Of a stretch of DNA of 64,000 nucleotides, positions 44,130 to 54,209 are shown in pieces. A program made the translations under genes and the position numbers. Position 1 is the stretch's first letter. Every line of letters begins with the position of its first letter. The DNA comes from Paralichthys olivaceus (Eukaryota; Chordata; Actinopteri; Pleuronectiformes; Paralichthyidae), in NCBI RefSeq assembly GCF_024713975.1, contig NC_091113.1, forward strand, positions 16,211,001 to 16,275,000. The letters run 5' to 3'. The notes below the pieces were generated by a model. It was given only the letters and a program-made list of their open reading frames with translations. It was not told where the DNA came from and searched no databases.

Positions 44130-47100
44130 CTATGCATGTACAAGCCTCCTGTGTCTTTTTAGGCCATGCAAACTTGAAAAGCCTTTGCTACACACTGCAC
44201 AAACATATGGCCTTTCCCCTGTGTGGGTTCGCATGTGTAAGGTGAGAAAGCAGGACTGGACAAAACCCTTTTCACAGATGTTGCACTTAAATGGTCTTTC
44301 CCCCGTGTGGTATCTCCTGTGTATCTTTAATTCTGCCATGGACCTGAACGACTTATCGCAGTCGTCACACTTGAAAGGCCTTTCGCCCGTGTGAATCAAA
44401 GTGTGCCTGACTAATGCGTCCTTGCCAAAGAATCCCTTCCCACAGTGCTCGCATGGGAACCGCATCCCCTTGTGATGGAAATTGTCGTGTTTCATAAGGC
44501 ATCTCCTGGAAGTGAAGGTCTTCCCGCACTGAGCACAGGTGAAGGTGGGCAAAGGTTTCTCTGTTATGGGCTCGCCGGAGTGGTGCACGCGCTCCACGTG
44601 CCTCGTCAACGTCACACCATGTCTAAACTTCTTGCCACACTCCCAGCAGAGGAATGGATATGCCTTGGTATGCTTTTTCAGGTGCTCCACGAGGTCAGAG
44701 TAAGATCTGAATCTCTTACTGCAGTGAGGGCATTGAAATGGCTGGTAGCCAGTGTGTTTCCACTCATGTCTGATGAAACGCTTCAAACTGGGAAAAGTGG
44801 TCTGACAGTGGGTGCAGGTAAAGGGCTCGGTGGGATGATGGACGTCGATGTAGTGTTTGTGAAGGGCCTTGAACACGGGGAAGTTCTCCTCACACTGGTT
44901 ACACTGAAATGGTGTGTGGGATTCTTTGTGCATCGCCAGTGCCTCGGAGTCACGTACCAGTTTCATACACACCTCACAGTAGAGCGGGTTGTGGGTCATT
45001 TTGTGGGATTCCAATGTTGATTTGTATTTGAAGGCCTTGTCACATTCAGTGCACCTGAAACAGTGCTTGACATCCCCGGCCTTCTCTGGATCCACCTGCT
45101 GCTCACTGTAGCAAATGTTTCTTAAATGAAACCTAAAAGTCTGTTTGCACTTGAACTCAGCGCTGCAGTGAGGACAGTAGAATGGACCTTCTATCAAATT
45201 CTTGTCTTCTTCTGGGCTTTTCTCTCCCGATTCTCTGGAGGACTTCCTCTGTGCAGGAGGATCGTAATCGGGGTCTTGGTCAGTGTCGTCAGGCGGCTGC
45301 TCCTCGTTGGTTGCCTCACAAGGAATCCCGCTGGATGACTGTTCACCCTCATCTGCTTCAGTTTTTTGTTCCTTTGCTTTCCTGCCAGCCTTTGCTTTTG
45401 GCAAACTTGGACATTTGTGTTGCTGCAAGAAGCGCGAGCTCTTATAAATCCTTTTGCACGTTGGACAAGAATAAGGGGGCTCCTCCGTGTGTCGATTCAT
45501 GTGTCGCTCTAAGAACTTGGCACTACTCACCACCTTGCCACACACTTTGCAAGTTCTCTTGTCCAAGTCACTGCTTTTGTCTGAAGATGTAGTAAACTGT
45601 TCAGGGCTACTCTTACTACCCTGTGGCTTTCCTGATTTTCCCCACTGTGACAGGTAACCTTTCATTTTAAGACCACGGTTCTTTCGCACAGGTCTGTCCA
45701 ACAAAACGTTTAATTCTGGCTGTTCTCGTTTCCCCCTTGTTCTGCTTTGCACTTCAACGTCTTCATCTACAGGACATTTCTTTTTCCGCCCGCGTTTTTT
45801 TGGCTTCTTCTCTGTGTCCTCCAACACAGTCACCTGGCCGTCCTCCCCAATGATCAGTGTTCCCGGTTGGCCATCAGGGTGATCGTTTGCCATTTCACTT
45901 TCAGTGGTCTCAGAGCATTCCACAGTGTCTAGCTCTGCTTTCACTTCACTGCTGACACCAAACCACGGAGTTTGGACACACGTCTCTGAGCTCCCAGTTC
46001 CCTCCTCGTACACCTCTTTGTTGTCAGATTCTACCTCCATCTCTGTGCAGACTGTATAGACGAGTCCACTCTCCACATCTGTTTCAGTTTGTTCATTGAC
46101 GATCACAACTCGTTCCACAGGCGGAAGACACAGAGCTGACAAGATGCCGCTCTCGACAATATAGGAATCTGAAAGGAAATCATGGAAATTGTTAAATTGA
46201 CAAATGAAGCCAATTCAGATGAAAGAGATTCTATATAATATGTTAAAAACTATTCTGAGAATACGAGTACAGTGCCTGTTCTTAACCTGCCTGTTTGGAA
46301 TAGGCTGTTTTCTTGTCCTGTTCCAGAGCTACTTCAGAATTACTGCTTGTCATTAGTGAGTCCTCCTCAAACAGTTCTACAAAATATTGCCACTTTTTAT
46401 TGTTTGCGCACTGGACATTTTGTGCAAAGCTTTTTACACAATCTACAATGTAGAGTGGCCTTATTTTATTTTTTATTTTTACACACTGCATGTCTGCAAT
46501 TTTAGAGGTCGGTTAAGCAATCAACACAAGCTTTAGACCTAAGTTCACAACATTTCAAAATAAAAGCTCTCTAATCCTAGTTCAGTATAAAGCATTACAG
46601 CAACAAAACTAAGGTGCTACAACTTTGAAGACAAACTGGCAGAAAGGAAGTGATTCTATGAAAGTTGTTGCCATTATGGCGATCAGTGCCCATCGCAGGT
46701 CAGTTTGATAAGGTAGGATAAATAAATTTATAAAATTAACTTCTGTAGTTTATCTGAGAGTGTAGAAAAAGAACTGTATAACTCAGTGCACGGACTGAAG
46801 GCACACTGACTGCTACAGAGTGCAGGTCGCTTGTTTGTTAAATTTTGTATTAATATTGAACGTGTTGCATGTACAAAATGCACCAAACTCACTGGACCAT
46901 TGACGATACACAAGCCAAGTGTGAAGCCGATTGTTTAAACGGTACACAAGAGATTCGTTCTTCATTCAGACAGAAAAACAGACAGACGTTTGTGGAATTA
47001 GTGGACGCTACAACTGAAACCAGTTTTGCGAATGACAACAAATTGGCATCAGGTAAAATGGCGTCTGAGATGTGGGCCTAAGATTTTTGGACCACACTGT

Positions 47101-50100
47101 ATTTTACTGCATAATAAAACATTTAATATCTATTATATTCTGTGAATAAGTCATAGCTCACCAATATCCTCCAGCTGACTAAGGTCTTTGTGAGAGTCCA
47201 GCAGGGTTTTGAGCTCCTGAGGTTGAGCCAAAGTCTCCATGCATTCATTCAGAACAGAAGAGGCATTGCTGAGCAAAGAAGCAATCTGAGAAAGAGAAAT
47301 AAAACTGTAAGAACACAGCGTTTCCACCAATGTGAGGTGAAATTACTTTTTCTCATATACAGTTGAAACAATGCAAGAAATGAACATTGTCATTAGTTTA
47401 AAAACAATGCAATCAAAACGTGTGTTATTAATTATAAAGTGCAAAAATAAAGAGAAAATGCTAACAAAAAAATCATAAATAAAAACTGTGAATTTCAGAT
47501 TGCTACACAGAGAAACTGCTACTCTCTAGCTATGTTATGTGTGATAACCTGACATGATATATTCAGTGTACCTGTTGGAGAGTTTGAGTGGGAAGAAGCT
47601 TTTCAAGTCTGGACAAAAACAGCCACATCAGTGTCTGGATTGCTTTGTCGTACGTTGGGCCAAAGTCTCCTGGGAAGACATCCTTGAACACAAAGAAATC
47701 TATAAATCTCTGAACTGTTCATAAAAGACACACATTATTAAATCCAGAGTAATCAAGTGCATATCATAAAACAAATAATTCTCATTTGCACATAAATCGC
47801 CTTTGATAGATTAACATATTAAACATCTGTGTGCACAGACGTATACAGTCAAAACATACCTGGAAGAAGTTTCTTCTTTCAACAGGATCTTGGAGCAGAT
47901 TGTGAACAAGGCCCATGAACTGTGAGTCAGGAGTGTCTTGTTCTGCATTTTCAGTCTGTAACAAAAGATGGTTCAATGTGGCAGATGTCATTTCAGAACA
48001 AACGAGAATGGCACTACGTAGTGTGCATACCTACACCAAGGCACCCGCAGTCCCCTTAAGATCAAATCAAGATCCATGATTTATTCCCTGGGAAATTGGT
48101 GAAAATGTCAAAAAATGACCCCTGTGTTTTCATTTAATAATATAATGTGCTTGATCCATGTGCCGGTCAAGTAACAGAATATATGGTAAGACTCTTTCTC
48201 TTACAAGTTATGGCGTTAAAGGCTCCAATAGTGGTTTTACAGAAAATAATATCACTGTGAGGTTAACCCTTAAATGTTAGGATCCCATTAGACATTTGCG
48301 TTAATTTCATGACTATTGAATAAGGATATTACATGAAAGATATGAGGGATATGACTATTAAACATGTTCTGTGTGGTCACAATGACCTTGACCCTTTACT
48401 ATCAATATCTAACCAGTTCATTCTCAAGTGCAAGTCAAGGTTTGTGGCAAATCTGAAGATATTGCTCGCTGTGTTCCTCAGATAGTACAAGAAGAGAATG
48501 TGAAGGACTGATGACCCAAAACAAATGAGTCTGGCTTAGGCTGTTGCTAACGCAGAAAAAAACCATACTAAAATCATTGAATCAATAGTGGTCACATAAC
48601 AGTAATGAAAACAAATGTAAAAACCTGACCATGAAAGAAACACTAGATATTTTATTTTGTGGACTGTAGGTTCAGACTCACCTCGACGTTCCACAGAGAT
48701 CTGAGGTTCTGCATTCGGTCAAGGTGTGGCTGAATAATCTGGAGGTCAGCAGTTTCCTCAGAGCGACATAACTCCAGGATCAGCTACAATCAGAAGACAG
48801 CAACAATAATGAAAAGGTGACTCTGCAGAAATATTCATATCTATCCATTTCAATTTTTCTCAACCATGTCTAAAATAATGGGTTATTAAATAACGCTGTT
48901 TTATGCCAATGAGCAAACACATTTCTCTGAATAATGGTCCTGCACAGTCTAAAAAGATTTTATGTCTAACATTTAAGACTGTGAGTCATTTCTGTGCATG
49001 CGAGGCTGAGGACTGCAGTGTGAAGCGGTGATACTGGAGTAAACCACAATAAGGAACTGCAACACAAAGACAACACTTACATTTTCACAGTATAATGTAC
49101 TGCCTGAAGCAATATGAAGCAGCGAAGAGTTTCCTGGAACAACTTCGACTGCTGCCGGCGTGCACGGAGAGTAAGGCTGCAACTGGCGCTTATTTTGATA
49201 ATCAATTAATCCATTTATTATTTTTTCGATTATTATTCAGATTAAACAGATGAACGCTAAATTTGACCCTTTTAAGCAGTTTTTTCCGAAAAGCAAAAGC
49301 ATTTTATTGTACAATGCTGATTTTACATGTATAACCGACACCTGCAACATAATTATGATGATAATGCCTGATTCAGAAAGTCTGCCAAAAAAATTCATTC
49401 TGACTATTCATAATTTAGGTTCATGATATCTGCAACACCATTCGGACAAGTTCAAACTTAATTTGAGTTATCTTAAATTGAAGCAAATTATAGATACATT
49501 TAATATGATTATAATAATAATGAATTGTAGATATGAGACCACACACATGAATACAAAGTAGTTTGAGTTGAGTAATTAAAACTGAATCCAAGATACTGTT
49601 TTGGCATGTTATAGATCTATTAAAATTCTTACTGGTCACAGTGAATGACTAGTCAAAATTACCTTGTTGATTTTGTAAATGTTAATTCTGAATAGTCAAA
49701 CATGATTTAAAAAAATTGTCCTGGTGAATGTGACTGGAGGTGCTTGTCAGTCACACAGTCTCTGTCACTCACAGCAGATAAGCTGCACTGGGGTGACTCC
49801 ATGTCTCATTACTGCTTTAGAACATTAACACTGAAAATGATGTTCTGTTTTTTTTTTTTTTTTTTCACACTTAGTGATCGCTATCAGTGCTCCCTCCCTC
49901 CCTCCCTCGACCACAGCTGCTGTCTCTCCTCCTCTCTTCTCATTGAGTCGGTGAAGCGACTGGCGTTAAGTGTGTGAACATTTTACGTTAAAACCTCAAA
50001 GGAAACGTGTGTTAAGCTGATTTCACATGAATGCGATATGAACCTAAAGTTGTTTATGATCCACCAGTAAACTGAGAGAAGAGTGGCTCCAGCGTGTTTT

Positions 50101-51981
50101 CTCTTCAGGTTCATACTACAATGATGTTGTGCTGCTGTTCCATGTGAAATTACCTTTACACAGTTTGCAGCTAACAGCCTCTGAAGGCTTTGATGTAAAA
50201 TGTTTCCACACTTTTGACGACTCGTCTTCATTGTATTGTTAGAAGTGTCAACTTAAGAGAAGCTGCCACAGTGTGGGCCTGACTAATCGATTACTAAATA
50301 AGTTGCCAACAATTCTTATAATCGATTAGTTGTTGCAGCCCTAATGTAGAGGAGAGTGTTTAACTCTGGTCAACCTTTTCCACACAACAGAGCAGACGCT
50401 GATACAGTAATCAGCAACTCTTCTAGGTTTGTAGGATGCGAGGCAAATTGTGATTTATGCATAAAGCAGATTGTGATTTGTAAATATAGGCTATAGAAAT
50501 AAAATTTGATTTAATTAATGGAGGTCTGTTGCTCCTGTGATTTTTACCGGCCCACTCATTATGTCCTACTCTCCCACACCCAAAAAGGTTTCCTTACTCG
50601 TGCTCTTAGACCCAAAATGAGTTCGGCCCGCTGCCTCGTGGAGAGAAGTTGAGGGACAATCTCTGTGACCATGAACACAAACTCCTCAAGCAGGCCATAG
50701 TCAGACACAATCTTCTGCTCCACTGTCTGCCAGATTGCTGCAGAGACCAGCCGAATAGGTGGGACAAGGAGGCGCAAAGTGGACAGGGAAAGTGAAGGAC
50801 CTGTAGAGAAGGGAATCAAATTCGATTAAATATTAACACTTAAAGAGTCATGGTAGTATCTTTTTCTCAGGTTGAGCAATAAAATAGATTGCATCTAATC
50901 CCTGATAGAAGATACTAAGAATAGACAGAGATTAAAAATGTTGGGGACACATATGTCATGGTTCTTACATCTCACTTCAAGAAAGATGCAGCTGCATCCT
51001 TTCATTTCCAATGCTATGCACACTACAACTATACTAGACTAGTCATCTAGACATCTCCTTTTTAACCAGGACACCAAAGTACCTGTCTTCAGGGTATCTC
51101 AAAACCTTAACCAAAACTATTTGCATGGAAAGATAATAAAAAATATTTTAGTCTGGCAGAACCACCCCACAAAATGCCTGTTACGGTTTTTAAAGTTGCC
51201 AGATTGGATACTATGAGTTCCTCAGATGTACAGGGACACAAACAGGGGAGACGTTTAAACTGCACCTTAGTTATATTTACAATGCAGTTTTTGGATGTTC
51301 TGAGGCAGAACAGGCACAGACAGTTATTACCAAACAAATCATTAAAGCCTTAAGTCCTACAGTAACATGTTGATTGGATATTGGAGCCAACCGACATGTA
51401 TTTCCTGTTGTTGTTGACCTTTCATTAGTGTGTCATCATACTAAGTCTGTAAACTGTGACAAAAACACGGTCTAACACTGAGGATCGTCTTCTTTCTCTG
51501 CAAACTGCATTACAGCCTTGGTTAAGACGAATGTGCCCGATTTCCTGTGTGTCGGTGGAAATCCTCAAGGAAGTGTAAATGTTTTCAGACACACGCAACG
51601 CACACAAACGTGTTGACCATTGGGGGCTGTCGCAGTTCGCCCAGAAGGATAACAACCAGCCCCATTAGCTTGCCAGCAGCTAGCTCTAGCGTTAGCTAAG
51701 ATAGCAGAGCCGATAACTTGCAATTGCCCGGAACTCGAAACTTCCACTTCTTTCTGCGGCTGTCAACACAACAGCCCGCTTCAGCTGTGTCGTGGACCCA
51801 ACGGGGTTGAGTATTTGTCTTCATAAAATCTTAAAGTGACGAGTAGAGAAATATTTCCAACTAGCTATTTACACAGTTAGCAAGGCTATTCCCGCGCGCG
51901 GGCTGTGTTGCGGCCTAGCCAAACATAAAGAGTCGGCAGCGGTTTGAACTCACCCGGTAACTCAGAAATGTCTCCGTCCAT
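44130..51981 (-). CDS. TIN2 N-terminal (TRFH-like) domain fused to about 14 C2H2 zinc fingers
   Basis: Seven coding exons from the right: 51954-51981, 50598-50800, 48682-48783, 47860-47955, 47572-47682, 47162-47285, 44130-46168. The sum is 2703 nt, in frame, 900 aa. The ATG at 51981 has A at -3 and G at +4, and no earlier ATG is in frame. Residues about 11-190 resemble the N-terminus of TINF2/TIN2: IRLVSAAIWQTVEQKI...LLEEFV, ELILGLRARLILELC and KAIQTLMWLFLSRLEKLLPT follow human LRFAAAASWQVVRG, LCMGLKAKVVVELI and [20 protein letters not shown] in order. Residues about 222-420 are acidic and then basic, with an AT-hook-like KKRGRKKK near 345. From about 428 to 899 there are about 14 C2H2 fingers, the last three joined by HTGERPF/Y linkers. 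Fingers 2 and 3 end in Cys instead of the last His. This is probably a nuclear DNA-binding protein. A role at telomeres is only a hypothesis. Confidence 0.85.
48035..48520. repeat. Dispersed fish repeat fragments in zinc-finger gene intron 3
   Basis: Two recognisable parts. CATGATTTATTCCCTGGGAA ATTGGTGAAAATG lies near 48075. GTCACAATGACCTTGACCCT and GTTTGTGGCAAATCTGAAGA lie at 48375-48470. I recognise both as phrases of interspersed repeats common in fish genomes. No formal family name is claimed and no coding capacity is visible. Confidence 0.5.
49172..50343. mobile_element. Non-autonomous hAT-like element (GGCTGCAAC termini), about 1.17 kb
   Basis: The left end TAAGGCTGCAACTGGCGCTT and the right end CGATTAGTTGTTGCAGCCCT A are inverted. 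Subterminal TCGATTA/TAATCGATTA words lie on both sides (GATAATCAATTAATC left, TAATCGATTACTAAATAAGT right). The termini match the widespread vertebrate hAT family ending in AGGGCTGCAAC. The interior has no transposase frame, and a T20 tract lies at about 49847-49866. I could not identify a clear 8-bp target duplication. It lies in intron 2 of the zinc-finger gene. Confidence 0.65.
51655..51870. promoter_or_regulatory. Second TAGC-rich cluster, intron 1 of the zinc-finger gene
   Basis: Seven TAGC/GCTA occurrences in about 215 bp (CATTAGCTTGCCAGCAGCTA, CTAGCGTTAGCTAAGATAGC, ACTAGCTATTTACACAGTTA GC). It lies just inside the transcription unit, as does the cluster in wdr45b intron 1. Confidence 0.4.
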
Positions 51982-52160
51982 TCTGCGTGTCAGCGCACTG
52001 ACATCACAGTCAGAGGGGATGATGTCTGTCGCCTGAGCGGAGTCGAGCTCGATAATTCTCAGACTGAGCAGGAAAGAGCGAAGCGACACAGCAGATCTTT
52101 GTGCGTCAACGGCTACTTCGCGTTCCGACCGGAATAAGTCCGACTAGACGCTGCGACAAT
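51982..52160 (-). promoter_or_regulatory. Promoter and 5' UTR of the zinc-finger gene
   Basis: CpG-containing DNA directly upstream of the ATG, with the dyad TGACATCACAGTCAG near 52000 and CGCGCG at 51893-51899 on the intron side. The composition changes to AT-rich after about 52200. No TATA box is seen. Confidence 0.4.
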
Positions 52161-54209
52161 TCAAAGGTTCCGCATCCACATCTTTTACGTAATGTATACC
52201 TGATAAAAAAAAATAAAACTATTTATGTTCCCACTTTTGCTAAATGTTACATGTACTTATTTTTATTTAGTACAATTTATGTTAATTTAACGGGTACAGT
52301 ACATCTAGCTTTATTCTCTTGGTAACTCTGGGACTCATTCAGATCCCACTTCCTGCTGTGATTCTGTGAAAAAGTGGCAGAATTCTACAGAAAATAAAAA
52401 ATGAGCAGATTAGTGAATAAGTAGTGCACGTGTCTGACTCTTGTATAAGTAGCAGAGATGCCTTTAACAGGGCATCTTAACCGTCACGCCCTGTATGGAA
52501 TAATCCTTGACTAATTGCTGGAGGCAGATCGCTGAGAAATAATACATATCAGTGTCAGGCCTTAAATCAAAGAGCACACATTATGAAGGATGGTGAAATT
52601 GTACCCTTTCATGAGTTAAGAGATTTAGAATTTCTATCCTATTGACAAAGATCCATCTTAAATGTACTTCTTTTAAGGAACAGGGACACCAGAGTTAATG
52701 TAGACCCGGGTATTAAACTGAAGGGGATTGCCTCTGGGAGGGAAACAGTTTCTGCACGGCACAAGTTGTTGTCCCACGCCTCCTCAGACAATAAATCTCC
52801 TCTAAACAACTATAGGAGAGGGACATGGACATCTCCCTGACCACAACACAGTAGGAGACAACACAGCTTTGTCCAAATGTGTAAGGTATGACACTATCCA
52901 AATAAAAATGGGGCATAGGGAGTATATCACCCCATGTAATTTTAATAAAATGGACCATTCCCTTTAACATCCGTGCTGGCTGTGGAGGGGATTAAACCTT
53001 TTAGCACCAGTTGTGACATTGCCCTGCAGTGAGCAGCTTTCTGAGGGAGGTTACTCAATTACTGTTTTTCATTCTGGATGTGAAAACACCCCAATGCACA
53101 CCAGTCTGCCTCTTAGGCACAAAGGTAGAAAATATACAATCAATGCTCACACACCAGATCCTTCCATTACCTTTTTTGACAGAAAAACTTATTCTTATGA
53201 TTAATTGGATATTATGTAAATCAGATTGCTTTAGTATAGAGAATTGGCCTAAGGATTTCATGGATTTATTGTCAAAGGAACGGACAACCTCCCACCCTTT
53301 TTGAATCCAACCATGAAGACAATGGGCCTTGGATCTTGATAAGATCATATTTGGATGGACTGTATTATTAAATTGTATTGTATTGTTATTTTCCTGTTTA
53401 TCTGTTTGTTTTGGTATCGTACATGTTGTACATTCTTGTAGCATATAGTAGTGTTGCCAGTCAGTCAGTATGTACATATATACATGTATATATGGGGTGT
53501 CTAAATGTTTAGTCCTCGTTATATATCTGTATAAAAAAAAATTATCAATAAAAAAATAGCACAATCAAAAACATTGTTAAAGTTTTGGGTGTCTGAAAGC
53601 TGATTTTGCACATGACATGTAAACAATTGTTCATTTACAGTGTAGCTTTGCACTACTGTGATTAGATCTATTGATTCAAGCGTTCATTTAATCTGCTTGT
53701 AAAATGTATGGGACTGAATGAACTGTTGATGACGAAGAGACTTGAGCAACGGACACAAGTGATTTTGTACCATTGAGCATAAAAATAGTTGAACTGTAGG
53801 CATATTTAATATGGTCTTGCTGAAATAATAATAAAAACGTGGATCAAAAGTTAAATTCAGCTGATGTTTTCTTTTCTTTCAAAGGTAGAGTGTATACATG
53901 CAAAATGAAACAATTACAAGCTCTATGCAATGAGAGTTACCACACCCGTCAACCATGACTACAAGACAAGAGGAGTTACACTGAATTTCATATGCAGTGT
54001 AACACAAATCGAGCTGCTTTCAGTGACTCTATAACAACCGAAGTGCACTTGTTACACTCTCCTCAGAAAATCCTCTTAGAGGGAGTTCAACCTGCCACTG
54101 AACCAGCCACCTCCATCACACAAGTCTTCCCTCCAGACTCGTTTCACCAACATGTCTCTGAAACTGTCACCAGCTTCTGTTCCCGCTCCACCTCATCGTT
54201 TACTTTTGT
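52161..54209. other. Region between the zinc-finger gene promoter and the snf8 3' end
   Basis: Contains a decayed L1-type LINE 3' part (52570-53560). From 53561 to 54209 there is AT-rich DNA that includes the snf8 3' UTR. Candidate minus-strand ATTAAA signals lie at 53805 and about 53690, without a convincing AATAAA. From 52161 to 52570 I see nothing specific. Confidence 0.5.
52570..53560 (+). mobile_element. L1-type (Tx1-like) LINE, decayed 3' part
   Basis: In one plus frame the stretch 52885-53010 reads YDTIQIKMGHREYITPCNFNKM, like the conserved HIQFKILHRLYITPxKLHKM region at the C-terminal end of L1-clade ORF2 proteins. A cysteine-bearing CWLWRGLNL follows, where C-terminal zinc-knuckle residues are expected. 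Several stops and frame changes interrupt it. The copy ends in an A-rich tail (ATAAAAAAAAATTATCAATAA) at about 53530-53560. It is old and 5'-truncated. Confidence 0.5.

Noticed and set aside
44445-45020. 191-codon plus-strand frame inside the zinc-finger exon
   Set aside because: It is the mirror of the C2H2 coding sequence. Repeated finger codons leave the opposite strand open.
53055-53564. 169-codon minus-strand frame
   Set aside because: It lies antisense to the decayed L1-type LINE and ends in its A-rich tail.
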